Below are positions 7,555-16,995 of a stretch of DNA of 38,061 nucleotides, one piece after another; position 1 is the first letter of the stretch, and every line of letters starts with the position of its first letter. The DNA comes from Bacteroidales bacterium (GTDB taxonomy: Bacteria; Bacteroidota; Bacteroidia; Bacteroidales; VadinHA17). A model generated the notes under the pieces. The model had not been told where the DNA came from. It did no database searches and saw nothing but the letters and a program-made list of their open reading frames with translations. The stretch spans positions 332 to 38,392 of the forward strand of contig PLMC01000088.1 in NCBI GenBank assembly GCA_003141495.1. Direction: 5' to 3'. Made by a program: the position numbers and the translations under genes.

Positions 7555-9273
7555 ATGCTTCAATGGGGCTATCCTCAAGATGAATTTACAAAAACAGGGA
7601 ATTTCTCTACTCAATTATATATTCGTGAGGCATGTCGTATGATTGACGAATATGTGATGATAGAGCATAATTGTACTGGTAAAGAAGTAATATCCGATGC
7701 TATAGGGATGGCGGCTTACACGATGGATTCGCATAATGTTCAACGTATTGTGGTGAATGGAATGGTAAAAAACGAAGGAGATGTGGAAATTGGTGGTTTC
7801 CCGCCTTATCCTATTTCATATCGATCACTCACGCCTAAACGAGGCGAATGTAAGAACCTTCTTGTTCCCGTCTGTTTATCGGCTACACATATTGCCTGTG
7901 GATCAATCCGCATGGGACTTGTGTTTATGGTGTTGGCGCAATCGTCGGCTATAGAAGCACCCGAAGCAATTAATACAAACAAATCTGTTCAGGAAGTTGA
8001 TGTTAAAAAAATCCAGGCAAAACTTATTGAAGACCCGCTTCTCAATGGTTCTATTCCCGATATTATCGACGATATGGATTCTACTTATATTCAAAAAGCA
8101 GGTACTTTCGAAAAAAGCAGTGCCTGGATGGGGCAATATGGTGCAACCTATCTGGTTTCAACTAATGCAGATGATAAAACTATTGTTACATTGGTTCATG
8201 ACATTAAAAAAACAGCTCAATATGATGCTTATTTTTATTGTCCGTCTAATACTAAAAGCGGAAAGATTAAAATTCAGGTAAAAGTAAAAGAGAAAACTTT
8301 TTCAATGAATCTTGATCCGGCTCAATACCATGGCGAATTTGCATCTATAGAAACTTATTCCTTTGAGAAAGGACAAATGCCTGCAATATCAGCAATGCTG
8401 GCTAATAGTAACGGGATACTGGTAGTGGATGCATTACTGCTTAAAGCAAAAAAATCTAAGGTTACAATACAACCAAATCTCGGGAATGCTAATATTAACG
8501 ATTTTCCAGCAGATATTGAGTTGTCAGCTACACAGCTCTTGGCTCCAGCCCCGGGTATTAGGGTAAGGTCGATTGAAAAAGGCTGGGAGGAGCCGGAGGT
8601 TTACCACACGTTGCATCTTCCAAAGAACTGGAATACCAATAAAAAATTCCCAGTTATCATTGAGTACGCAGGCAATGGAGACTATAATGAGTGTGGTGAT
8701 GTGTGCGATGGGAGCGCAGAAGGCTCGGTAATGGGCTACGGCTTGTCTGGTGGGCGTAAGTTTATTTGGCTTTGTTTACCTTTTGTCGAAAAAACAGCAT
8801 CGACTAAAAAAAATGCTGTCACCTGGTGGAGAGATGTAGATGAAACAATAAGGTATTGCCAACAGGCAGTCGCAGATGTTTGTTCGAACTGGGGTGGGGA
8901 TACCCATCGGGTTATTTTAATGGGATTTTCACGTGGGGCCATTGCTTGTAACTACATTGGCCTGCATGGCGATGATATAGCTCATCTCTGGTGTGGTATG
9001 CTCTGCTACAGCCACTACGAAGGTGAGTTTAAGCATACATCTGCGGACCTAAAGGACTGGCCCACTCGACTGCAAAGGTTGGGCGATCGCCCCCAATTTA
9101 TTTGTCAAGAGATTAGCACTCTTAATATTGAGCAGGCAATTCAATCTACAGGATATAAGGGGAATTTTACCTATGTTACCATTCCTTTCAAAAATCACTC
9201 CCAACGCTGGACCCTTTGTGATTTGCCAGTAAGAAAGCAAGCTCGCAAATGGATTGAGGATTTAGTGAGGTAG
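7555..9273 (+). CDS. C-terminal part of FAD oxidoreductase fused to an alpha/beta-hydrolase
   Basis: A 572-codon frame continuing the broken gene before it. Residues 1-140 or so are the end of the FAD_oxidored domain ('QLYIREACRMIDEYVM', 'GGFPPYPISYRSLTPKRGEC', 'LLVPVCLSATHIACGSIRMG'). Residues of about 170-305 look like the beta-rich carbohydrate-binding or golvesin-type domain often attached to it. From about residue 340 the protein is an alpha/beta-hydrolase or esterase: 'LHLPKNWNTNKKFPVIIEYA', nucleophile elbow G-F-S-R-G-A with S459, and a likely catalytic H548 in 'FKNHSQRW'. The oxidoreductase part cannot work without its N-terminus. The hydrolase half is intact and could still fold if translation starts at 7555, but no signal peptide would precede it. 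Treat it as the second half of a pseudogene unless expression is shown. Confidence 0.6.
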   Translation: MLQWGYPQDEFTKTGNFSTQLYIREACRMIDEYVMIEHNCTGKEVISDAIGMAAYTMDSHNVQRIVVNGMVKNEGDVEIGGFPPYPISYRSLTPKRGECKNLLVPVCLSATHIACGSIRMGLVFMVLAQSSAIEAPEAINTNKSVQEVDVKKIQAKLIEDPLLNGSIPDIIDDMDSTYIQKAGTFEKSSAWMGQYGATYLVSTNADDKTIVTLVHDIKKTAQYDAYFYCPSNTKSGKIKIQVKVKEKTFSMNLDPAQYHGEFASIETYSFEKGQMPAISAMLANSNGILVVDALLLKAKKSKVTIQPNLGNANINDFPADIELSATQLLAPAPGIRVRSIEKGWEEPEVYHTLHLPKNWNTNKKFPVIIEYAGNGDYNECGDVCDGSAEGSVMGYGLSGGRKFIWLCLPFVEKTASTKKNAVTWWRDVDETIRYCQQAVADVCSNWGGDTHRVILMGFSRGAIACNYIGLHGDDIAHLWCGMLCYSHYEGEFKHTSADLKDWPTRLQRLGDRPQFICQEISTLNIEQAIQSTGYKGNFTYVTIPFKNHSQRWTLCDLPVRKQARKWIEDLVR

Positions 9274-9288
9274 ATTAAAATAAAAATC

Positions 9289-9414
9289 ATGAAACGTAGA
9301 ATTTTGTTACTACACTTGTGCTCCTTACTTCTTCCTCTATTTGGTAAGGATAAGTTAAATGGGCAGCAAGTAGTATGGTATGACAGCCAACCCACAAAGG
9401 ATACCAAAATATAA
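9289..9414 (+). pseudogene. 41-codon stub of a secreted protein
   Basis: ATG at 9289 and TAA at 9412-9414 enclose a signal-peptide-like start ('MKRRILLLHLCSLLLPLFG') followed by 'QQVVWYDSQPTKDT'. A 'WYD-P' motif just after the signal is how many secreted family GH95-type hydrolases begin, but the protein ends at once. It starts 15 bases after the preceding ORF, like a normal operon member. It is best explained as the surviving head of a deleted glycoside hydrolase gene. The family name is a weak guess. Confidence 0.4.
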
Positions 9415-9560
9415 TGACAAGGAAATGGAGAGAATTAGCATTTTTATCATATCAACTTATAATTGAATTCACTTTTATTCCCTATCGGGCTGAATATGAG
9501 TCTGTAATCATTTGGGATAAGTATTTTACTCAAACTGATAAACAAAATTGTATATGAATA

Positions 9561-9571
9561 CTCAATTTGAG
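9561..9571. promoter_or_regulatory. Perfect short palindrome upstream of the DUF4091 gene
   Basis: CTCAATTTGAG is an 11-base inverted repeat (5 + 1 + 5) 35 bases before the start codon at 9606. A repressor could bind there, but such short palindromes arise by chance in AT-rich DNA. Confidence 0.2.
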
Positions 9572-9605
9572 CTAGTTATTTTATAAAACTTATACTAAAA
9601 TTATC

Positions 9606-11315
9606 ATGTCTAAAATTGCCATTTCTTATCTGTTAATCATTTTTGTAGCATTACCTTGTATTAGTTTTTCACAAACAATTATGCACCCTGCAAAGGAGAA
9701 CAAGCAGTCATCGGGGATGATGCTAGAAGCAGTAGATCCTTTACAGAAAGTTTTTCCCGAGGTAGCTTTATTTCCTGATTTGAAGGCAACTGCAGATGTT
9801 GCCAGGGGCGAACATGCAACTTTTCAATTTGCCTTACATAGTATGTTATCTATAGAGCATTTAACGGCTTCAGCAATACAACTTAACCAGAAATATTCGC
9901 TTATTAATCATCAAAATGTAAGTATTGGGTATGTTGATTATGTACGAATGGGTAAGACTTATCCAGCTCCACCTCCTGATAAACTCATTTCTCCCACAGG
10001 ATTTTTCCCAGATCCCATTATTGATACTCCATTCATCGATGTGAATGCAGATTATACTCAGCCGATATGGGTTTCTATCAATGTACCTAAAAACACACCA
10101 TCCGGAGAATACAATGGACAACTTACCGTTCGAGGAAGAATGAATGATAAGAATATGGAATTACACGTTCCGTTTTCCATACATGTTTATCCTGTTACAA
10201 TTGATTCAAGCAGTTTGTGGGTAACCAACTGGTTTTATTTTGATGAAAGAAAATTAAAACTGATGAACAAAGGAGATTCTGTGGTGCCATATTCAGATAA
10301 ATATTGGGAATTACTGAAAGTAATAGCAAAGAAAATGGCGGATTATGATCAGAATGTGGTATTGATATCTCCTTTGTCATTAGCAAAATATTCTCTGAAT
10401 GATGGGCAATATAATATTGATTTCAGTCATTTTGATAAATATGTAGAAATCTTCCGGCAAGCTGGTGCTTTAAAACGAATTGAAGGTGGTCATATAGGAA
10501 GCAGAATGGGGGATTGGAATACTAGTTTTGGAGTAACCGTTCCTATTGTTAATACTGATACTACGATTTTTGAAACGCATGCGATATCAGATCAGGTATC
10601 TCAGAATTTCTATAAGCAATTTGTTCAGGCGTTAATGGCGCATCTAAAAGAAAAAGGATGGGATAAGATTTATATGCAGCATATTGCAGACGAGCCAACT
10701 GACCAGAACTATCAGTCATATATTGATATTGCTTCTTTCTTTAAAAAACTGGCTCCGGGCATCCCCGTTATTGATGCAATAGGTACAAAGAAGCTTAATA
10801 ATATATTGAATATATGGGTACCGATATTGGATGTCTTAGATAAAGATTATGATTATTTTGAAGGGCGCCAGAGCAAGGGCGATGAAGTATGGACTTATAC
10901 ATGTGTCGGACCACAAAGAAATTATGCTAATCGTTTTATTGAATTACCATTGATCAAAACAAGAATATTGCACTGGATCAACTTTCGGTACAATATTACC
11001 GGTTATCTTCATTGGGGATTTAACTATTGGAATGAGCACCCCTTTGATGAAACCGTCCAGCCCAATATGGAATTGCCAGGTGGAGATAGTTACATCGTAT
11101 ATCCTGAATATGAAAAGTTATACAGTTCTATCCGGTTGGAAACTATGCGAGACGGCATTATGGATTATGAATTATTGAAAATGCTGTCTCAAAAACATCC
11201 GGATAAAGCAAAAGAAATATGCAGTCAGATAGTCTATAGTTTTGATGAGTATAATACTGATATCAAAGATTTTAGGGAGAAACGAAAAATGATATTGGAA
11301 TTGCTTAGTAAATAG
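9606..11315 (+). CDS. DUF4091 / GH123-like secreted glycosidase
   Basis: A 569-residue protein with an N-terminal signal peptide ('ISYLLIIFVALPCISFSQ'), a beta-sandwich N-domain (about residues 40-200; 'ADVARGEHATFQFAL', 'PSGEYNGQLTVRG') and a TIM-barrel-like catalytic region of the DUF4091/GH123 type. The diagnostic motif 'HIADEPTDQNYQSY' places an adjacent acid pair at D362-E363, as in GH123 beta-N-acetylgalactosaminidases, which use substrate-assisted catalysis with an Asp-Glu pair. The C-terminal 'RLETMRDGIMDYELL' is the usual end motif. I infer a periplasmic or surface exo-glycosidase, possibly for N-acetylated hexosamines. It pairs well with the GH109-like gene, which would also act on GalNAc-type sugars. 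The DUF5107 gene follows 43 bases later, so they are probably co-transcribed. Confidence 0.8.
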   Translation: MSKIAISYLLIIFVALPCISFSQTIMHPAKENKQSSGMMLEAVDPLQKVFPEVALFPDLKATADVARGEHATFQFALHSMLSIEHLTASAIQLNQKYSLINHQNVSIGYVDYVRMGKTYPAPPPDKLISPTGFFPDPIIDTPFIDVNADYTQPIWVSINVPKNTPSGEYNGQLTVRGRMNDKNMELHVPFSIHVYPVTIDSSSLWVTNWFYFDERKLKLMNKGDSVVPYSDKYWELLKVIAKKMADYDQNVVLISPLSLAKYSLNDGQYNIDFSHFDKYVEIFRQAGALKRIEGGHIGSRMGDWNTSFGVTVPIVNTDTTIFETHAISDQVSQNFYKQFVQALMAHLKEKGWDKIYMQHIADEPTDQNYQSYIDIASFFKKLAPGIPVIDAIGTKKLNNILNIWVPILDVLDKDYDYFEGRQSKGDEVWTYTCVGPQRNYANRFIELPLIKTRILHWINFRYNITGYLHWGFNYWNEHPFDETVQPNMELPGGDSYIVYPEYEKLYSSIRLETMRDGIMDYELLKMLSQKHPDKAKEICSQIVYSFDEYNTDIKDFREKRKMILELLSK

Positions 11316-11358
11316 CCCTTTATGGTTATAGTAAATATTTAAATTATTAAATAATTTT

Positions 11359-14268
11359 ATGAAAAAATTGGTTATAACCTTTGAGTTTATTTTCTTTTCT
11401 TATGTGGTATTTGCTCAGCATTCCTCCACCATCAAAGAATACGAAAAAACATATAAGACCTATCCTTTTTCTGATCCTGATCCTGTACCCAACAATGGAA
11501 AGATATATCCTTATTTTCGATACGATGGGTTTACGGATAACCCGGTGCGGCTAAAATGGAAAGTGGTAGAATTGGAGAATGCTTATATCAAAGTGGATAT
11601 CATGCCCGAAATAGGTGGCAAGATATGGACTGCTATTGATAAAAAAAGCGGGAAACCGTTTATTTATGAGAACGACGTGGTAAAGTTCCGTGATATTGCC
11701 ATGCGGGGGCCCTGGACAAGTGGAGGCATAGAAGCTAATTTTGGTATCATCGGTCACACACCAGCGGTAGCTAACCCGGTAGATTACCTAATTCGGGGAA
11801 ACGAGGATAGTAGCGTTAGTTGCATTATTGGTGCGCTGGATCTGTTAACAAGAACGAGTTGGAACCTGGAGATCAGGCTCCCGAAAGATAAAGCGTACTT
11901 TATTACCCGGGCTTACTGGCATAATGAAACGCCTATTGAACAACCCTATTATAGTTGGATGAATCTAGCTATAAAAACACGGGATAGCCTGGAATTTATT
12001 GATCCCGGCACCCATTATATTGGGCATGATGGACTAGCATACCCATGGCCTTTTGATTCGCTGAACCACAAGAATTTGTCCATATACGGACAAAATAATT
12101 TTGGAGATTCAAAATCCTATCACATTATGGGGACCTATAGCAAATATTTCGGAGCGTACTGGCAGCATGAAAATTTCGGTATGATCCATTATGCTAACCG
12201 GGAAGATAAGCCTGGGAGAAAGGTATTTATGTGGGCATTATCCAACCATGGAAAAATATGGGAAAAACTGTTGACCGACAACAGTGGCCAATATTGCGAA
12301 ATCCAAAGCGGACGATTGTTTAATCAAAATGTTATAGAAAGTAGCCATACTCCCTTCAAGCAAGTGGGATTTGCCCCCTATCATACGGATGCCTGGACAG
12401 AATACTGGTATCCGTATAAAAATACCGATGGAGTAGCAAATGCTGACCTGAATGGAGTTATCAATATACAACAGGGCACAGATTCGCTCACGGTATTTAT
12501 TTCTCCTGTCAGCGAAATAGACGATACCTTAAAGCTAATTGATAAAACCGGAAATGTCATTTACCTTCAAAAAATAAACCTTCAGCCTTTGCAATCATAT
12601 CAAAAAAGTTTTTTGTTTACCGGCGGTAAAAGCATTATACGACTGGAGCTTGCAGGCAGTGTTATTGATTGGAACGGGGATACAGCAGAGCAATTAAGCA
12701 GACCTTTAGATGCTTTCCCCGGTTTCGATTGGAATACCGCATACGGATTATATCTCATGGGCAGGGATTTGGCACGCTATAAAGATTATATAGGCTCGGA
12801 AATCAAGATCCGGGCTTCCCTTGAAAAGGAAACTGGTTTTATTCCTTCTTTAACGGAAATGGCATTTTTGCAGTACCGGAAAATGCAATATGATTCCGCT
12901 TTTTATTATGCACGGAAAGCACTGAGTATTGAAACCTACAATCCTGCGGCTAATTATTATTATGGATTATCCGCTGAAAAGCTTGGTAAATGGTATGATG
13001 CGGCAGACGGCTTTGAGTTAGCCGCACTGACGGCTGATTACCGTTCTGCTGCTTACATAGCGTTAAGCCGTATGTACCTGCATAAGGGTAATTATCAAGA
13101 AGCATACGAATATGCAAACCGCAGCCTGGATAATGACGGGAAAAATATGAGTGCATTGAAACTTAGATACCTTGTTGATCGTCTGGCAGGGAATGATGAT
13201 GATAAAGAAGCTATAAAACAAAAAATATTAGAATTAGATCCCTTAAACCATTTTATCCGGTTTGAGGAATATTGGGAACATAAAGGCAAAGCAACCCAGG
13301 AGGCATTTACCCGTCTTATAAGAAATGAGCTGCCCCAGGAAACTTACCTCGAATTGGCTATTTGGTATTACGAACTAAACAGACTAGAAGAAAGCAAAGT
13401 TATTTTGAGCATGTCCCCTACTAGTAATGTCATCAGTTATTGGCAGGCGTTTCTACATAAAGAAGATCCCGATACTAATAAATGGTTAGACGCTGCAAAT
13501 AATGGAAATCCCCGCATGGCATTTCCATTCCGTGAAGAAACCGCTACGGTAATGAAATGGGCTATACAAAATACCAGCGATTGGAAACCCAGATATTATC
13601 TGGCTCTGATCCAATCTTTTCGAAATAATAAGACTGCTGCTTTAAGCTTATTGAACAGTGTCCAGGGAATAGTTGATTTTCCGCCTTTCTACATTACAAA
13701 AGCCAGGCTATATGATTCGACAGAAACCGTTAATAAATTACAAGATCTTTCCATGGCTATATCCCTTAATAAGCAGGAGTGGCGTTATGGAAAATATCTA
13801 ACCGAATTTTTATTAGGTCAAAAACAATATGCGCAAGCACTAAAAACAATTGAGCCTTATTATAAAAAAGATGTCGGTAACTATATTACAGGTATGCTCT
13901 ACACCCATTGTCTGATGCAGAATAATAAGTATGATGCCGCGGAAAAACTTCTGGATAACATTCATATTCTACCTTTTGAAGGCGCTACAGATGGTCATCA
14001 GCTTTATGAACAAATTAAGTTGATGCTCGCCTTGCAATTATTGCAAAATCACTGCTACAAAGCAGCCCTTCAAAAGGTAAGAGAAGCACGGGAATGGCCT
14101 GAAAAACTTGGCGTTGGGAAACCTTATCCTGATATGATAAATGTCAGTCTTGAAAATGGGATTGAAAAACTTATTCAGCAAACGATGCGAGGTTACAAAC
14201 TATCCAATAGTGATATGGATACCTTTAGGGTAAAAGTGAAATCAATTAGCATGCACAGTGACATTTAG
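11359..14268 (+). CDS. DUF5107 domain protein with TPR repeats
   Basis: A 969-residue secreted protein (signal 'FEFIFFSYVVFAQ'). Residues of about 40-340 are the DUF5107 domain, a beta-rich fold related to sugar-epimerase-like galactose-mutarotase domains: 'VDIMPEIGGKIWTAIDKKSG', 'RGPWTSGGIEANFGIIGHTP', 'THYIGHDGLAYPWPFDS'. From about residue 450 come tetratricopeptide repeats ('AFYYARKALSIETYNPAANY', 'EAYEYANRSLDNDGKN'). Such proteins are frequent in Bacteroidota carbohydrate loci and usually about 1000-1100 residues long. The mutarotase-like domain suggests sugar binding, but no enzyme activity is established. Five minus-strand ORFs inside it are shadows. It ends a few bases before a transposase remnant. 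Confidence 0.8.
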   Translation: MKKLVITFEFIFFSYVVFAQHSSTIKEYEKTYKTYPFSDPDPVPNNGKIYPYFRYDGFTDNPVRLKWKVVELENAYIKVDIMPEIGGKIWTAIDKKSGKPFIYENDVVKFRDIAMRGPWTSGGIEANFGIIGHTPAVANPVDYLIRGNEDSSVSCIIGALDLLTRTSWNLEIRLPKDKAYFITRAYWHNETPIEQPYYSWMNLAIKTRDSLEFIDPGTHYIGHDGLAYPWPFDSLNHKNLSIYGQNNFGDSKSYHIMGTYSKYFGAYWQHENFGMIHYANREDKPGRKVFMWALSNHGKIWEKLLTDNSGQYCEIQSGRLFNQNVIESSHTPFKQVGFAPYHTDAWTEYWYPYKNTDGVANADLNGVINIQQGTDSLTVFISPVSEIDDTLKLIDKTGNVIYLQKINLQPLQSYQKSFLFTGGKSIIRLELAGSVIDWNGDTAEQLSRPLDAFPGFDWNTAYGLYLMGRDLARYKDYIGSEIKIRASLEKETGFIPSLTEMAFLQYRKMQYDSAFYYARKALSIETYNPAANYYYGLSAEKLGKWYDAADGFELAALTADYRSAAYIALSRMYLHKGNYQEAYEYANRSLDNDGKNMSALKLRYLVDRLAGNDDDKEAIKQKILELDPLNHFIRFEEYWEHKGKATQEAFTRLIRNELPQETYLELAIWYYELNRLEESKVILSMSPTSNVISYWQAFLHKEDPDTNKWLDAANNGNPRMAFPFREETATVMKWAIQNTSDWKPRYYLALIQSFRNNKTAALSLLNSVQGIVDFPPFYITKARLYDSTETVNKLQDLSMAISLNKQEWRYGKYLTEFLLGQKQYAQALKTIEPYYKKDVGNYITGMLYTHCLMQNNKYDAAEKLLDNIHILPFEGATDGHQLYEQIKLMLALQLLQNHCYKAALQKVREAREWPEKLGVGKPYPDMINVSLENGIEKLIQQTMRGYKLSNSDMDTFRVKVKSISMHSDI

Positions 14269-14275
14269 GTCTAAT

Positions 14276-14371
14276 GATCAAGAGGAATTTTATAATTTTA
14301 ATCGTCCACACGGAGCTTTTGAAGGTAAAACAACATATGAGCAATTAAGATATACATTAAAAAATATTTAA
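14276..14371 (+). pseudogene. C-terminal end of an IS481/IS3-type transposase
   Basis: A 31-codon tail ending in TAA reads 'DQEEFYNFNRPHGAFEGKTT' then 'YEQLRYTLKNI'. The 'YNFNRPHGA--GKTPYE' pattern is the end of the integrase core of IS481 and IS3-family transposases. No upstream part of the element remains. It begins 7 bases after the stop of the DUF5107 gene and marks a junction between the carbohydrate region and the methyl-transfer region. Confidence 0.75.
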
Positions 14372-14430
14372 AATTAATGAAGTCATGAAATTAATAAATC
14401 AGTTTTAGAATATGTTAATTTATTAAATAT

Positions 14431-15690
14431 ATGAAAACAGCAAGCAATTCAAAAGAGAACTTTTTAAGGACTATCAACCATCAGCAACCAAATAAGGTCG
14501 TTGTTGATTTTGGTTCAACTAGTGTCACAGGCATTCATGCACTTATAGTTGAAAAACTGCGGGATTATTATGGACTTGAAAAACATCCAGTTAAAATAAT
14601 TGAACCTTACCAGATGTTGGGAGAAGTCGAACGTGATCTCGTTAGATCAATGGATATTGATGTGATTGGAATATTTGGTGCGAAGAATATGTTCGGCATT
14701 CCAAATGAAAACTGGAAACTGCATAGGACCTTATGGGGACAGGAGGTTCTCTTTCCTGGTGATTTTAACTATACTTTTAATAAAAATGGTGACATCCTGA
14801 TGTATCCTGAAGGAGATACATCAGCTTCGCCATGTGGAATGATGCCTAAATCGGGATATTTCTTCGATGCGATCGAGAGACAGGAGCCTATTGATGAATT
14901 AAAACTAAGAGTTGATGATAATCTTGAAGAGTTTGGCCCTGTCTCTGAAAGCGAACTTCTCTACTGGAAGAACCAAATCGACTCCCTGAAAGATATTGAT
15001 AAGGGTGTTATGGCCTCGCTGGGAGGAACAGCTCTTGGAGACATTGCTCTTGTTCCTGGTCTGAACCTGAAAAAGCCAAAAGGCATTAGGGGAGTTGCTG
15101 AATGGTATATGTCAACTCTGACAAGAGCAGATTTCATCAGGGAACTGTATGACAGGCAAACAGATATAGCTGTCGAGAATCTTAAAAATATATTCAGTGT
15201 CATTGGAAACAGGATAGATGCAGTGTTTATTTGCGGTACAGACTTTGGTACACAGAATTCAACTTTCTGCTCACCTGAGACTTATAAACATCTATGGTTG
15301 CCTTATTATAAGAAAATAAATGACTGGATCCATCAAAACACTACCTGGAAAACTTTTAAACACTCTTGCGGTGCAGTAGAATCGTTTATCCCATTGTTTA
15401 TAGAATCGGGATTTGATATAATAAACCCGGTTCAGATAAATGCATCAGGAATGGAACCTAAGAACCTTAAAAGAAAGTATGGTGATGAGATCGTTTTCTG
15501 GGGTGGAGGAATTGATACACAGGGCGTATTTGCCTTCGGAAAACCACAGGAGGTGAAAGATCAGGTTAAAAGACAATGTGAGATCCTGAATAAGAACGGA
15601 GGATTTGTGTTTAATACAGTTCACAATATTCAAGCCAATGTTCCTTTCGAAAATGTAATTGCAATGCTTGAGGCATTAAAAGAGATTTAA
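14431..15690 (+). CDS. UroD-superfamily methyltransferase with H-x-C...H site
   Basis: A 419-residue member of the uroporphyrinogen decarboxylase-like methyltransferase group, longer than its two paralogues in the window. It opens with the common 'SKENFLRTINHQQPNKVVVD' head and ends with 'FVFNTVHNIQANVPFENVIA'. The expected metal site has H311-x-C313 ('FKHSCGAVESFIP'), but the third position holds H399 instead of the cysteine found in MtaA/MtbA. I infer a zinc or substrate-binding variant, probably the enzyme that takes the methyl group from the growth substrate. It stands 1.35 kb before the divergent corrinoid operon, on the same strand, with the AraC gene between them. Aromatic O-demethylase and sugar-demethylase roles are both possible, and the sequence does not tell. 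Confidence 0.75.
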   Translation: MKTASNSKENFLRTINHQQPNKVVVDFGSTSVTGIHALIVEKLRDYYGLEKHPVKIIEPYQMLGEVERDLVRSMDIDVIGIFGAKNMFGIPNENWKLHRTLWGQEVLFPGDFNYTFNKNGDILMYPEGDTSASPCGMMPKSGYFFDAIERQEPIDELKLRVDDNLEEFGPVSESELLYWKNQIDSLKDIDKGVMASLGGTALGDIALVPGLNLKKPKGIRGVAEWYMSTLTRADFIRELYDRQTDIAVENLKNIFSVIGNRIDAVFICGTDFGTQNSTFCSPETYKHLWLPYYKKINDWIHQNTTWKTFKHSCGAVESFIPLFIESGFDIINPVQINASGMEPKNLKRKYGDEIVFWGGGIDTQGVFAFGKPQEVKDQVKRQCEILNKNGGFVFNTVHNIQANVPFENVIAMLEALKEI

Positions 15691-16035
15691 TGTAAATCAT
15701 TAACCTAGTGAATCATTCAATTAGATAAATGATGTCATCGCAAACTAATTTCAAATATTGAACTGAGAATGATATCATAAATAAGATTACTCTATTCTCA
15801 GGAGGAGTCAAGATCAAAAAATCTTTACCTTACACTATATATGAATGGCCAGAATTGTACAAATAAAATTGCTTAAATTTGAATGTATCTAAGGAATGAG
15901 AAATTGACCCAGTGGGAATGCAATGTAGCCGAAAAATTCTTATATCATCTAACCTCGGGAATGTATATAATGATTGATCAGCTATGCGTTGGGAAATCTT
16001 ATAAGTTATTAGGTTCGATAAGCAATTTTGGAAGT
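15691..16035. other. Convergent intergenic stretch, nothing recognised
   Basis: About 345 AT-rich bases between the end of the UroD-type gene and the end of the minus-strand araC-type gene. No long ORF, tRNA or strong terminator hairpin was found. A short GATCAAAAAATC-like inverted repeat near 15812 is too weak to call. Confidence 0.4.
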
Positions 16036-16905
16036 TTATCTTAGTATTTTAAACCGTTTACGGTATTCCGAGGGTGGTACTCCAGTATTTTTTTTAAATT
16101 GCTTATTGAAATGGCTGATGTTGTTAAAACCACTATCCAGACATATTTCCAGGATGCTCAGATCTGGGTCCATCAGTAGTTTGCACGCAAATTCAGTTTT
16201 AATCTTATTCAGGTATTCAAAAACAGTAATCCCCGTGTTCATTTTAAAAAACCGGCACAATGAACCTTCAGCCATATTGACGAGAGCAGCTAACCTCTTC
16301 AAATCCACCTCTTCATGGTAATTGTTCATTAAATATTCATGGATGGCTGCTATCCGTTTATTACTGGTTGTGAACCGCATTTTAAGATATTCTTTGCTAG
16401 CCAGTTGAACATTACTTTCACTTTTCCCGATAATGTCCATCAGCATAAAAAAATGAAGCATCCGGTCAAAACTTTTCAAATAAGGTAACTGGAGCATGAT
16501 TTCACTCACTTCATTGAGAGTATGCCCAACAATATGAATTCCTCTTTCTGATAATTCCAAAGTTCTTTTGACATAGCTGAATTCGGGAAGAGATAATAAT
16601 TGAGGAGATAAAACATTCGATGTAAACTGAAGAAAAACCATTTCAAGAGTCCTGTTGGAAGGAGTCCGGGTTTCTTTATCCGCAATCCAGACATGTGGAA
16701 GATTCCGACCAATAAATGCCAGGTCGCCAGGTTGAAATGCTTCGATTGAATCAGCCACAATCCGCTTTCCGGAACCCTCTGTTATGAAGCTGATTTCAAA
16801 ATTATTATGGTAATGCCAGGTGCTTTTTTCAAGGTTGTCCTGGAAAATCCCTATAAAGAACGATTCATCATCTTTCACAATTATTTTCTCAAATAGAGCT
16901 GGCAT
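16036..16905 (-). CDS. AraC-family regulator with cupin sensor domain
   Basis: A 289-residue protein. The N-terminal half is a cupin-type sensor ('WHYHNNFEISFITEGSGKRI', 'FQPGDLAFIGRNLPHVW'). The C-terminal 100 residues carry two helix-turn-helix units: 'VDLKRLAALVNMAEGSLCRF' and 'ILEICLDSGFNNISHFNKQF', ending with the family signature 'GVPPSEYRKRF'. It is transcribed away from the corrinoid operon across a 138-bp gap, the classic layout for a local activator. Cupin AraC proteins of this sort in Bacteroidota often sit in sugar-use loci, which fits a carbohydrate-derived inducer, but the ligand is unknown. The 97-aa plus-strand ORF inside it is a shadow. Confidence 0.85.
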   Translation of the reverse strand: MPALFEKIIVKDDESFFIGIFQDNLEKSTWHYHNNFEISFITEGSGKRIVADSIEAFQPGDLAFIGRNLPHVWIADKETRTPSNRTLEMVFLQFTSNVLSPQLLSLPEFSYVKRTLELSERGIHIVGHTLNEVSEIMLQLPYLKSFDRMLHFFMLMDIIGKSESNVQLASKEYLKMRFTTSNKRIAAIHEYLMNNYHEEVDLKRLAALVNMAEGSLCRFFKMNTGITVFEYLNKIKTEFACKLLMDPDLSILEICLDSGFNNISHFNKQFKKNTGVPPSEYRKRFKILR

Positions 16906-16922
16906 AGTGGTAATAATTGTAC

Positions 16923-16954
16923 CAAAACTAACTAAAATGTTAATATAGTATCAA
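16923..16954 (-). promoter_or_regulatory. Predicted Bacteroidota promoter for the AraC gene
   Basis: Read on the minus strand, a TTG (16954-16952, within TTTTGA) is followed 21 bases later by TAGTTTTG (16930-16923), matching the TTG / TAnnTTTG consensus. The leader to the start codon at 16905 would be only about 10 bases. Confidence 0.45.
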
Positions 16955-16995
16955 AAGTAGTAAATATTGATGTAGTTTTCAAGTAAGACCAACAT

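Noticed and set aside
16028-16321. Plus-strand 97-aa ORF
   Set aside because: It overlaps the helix-turn-helix end of the AraC gene in antisense; the AraC reading is clear.
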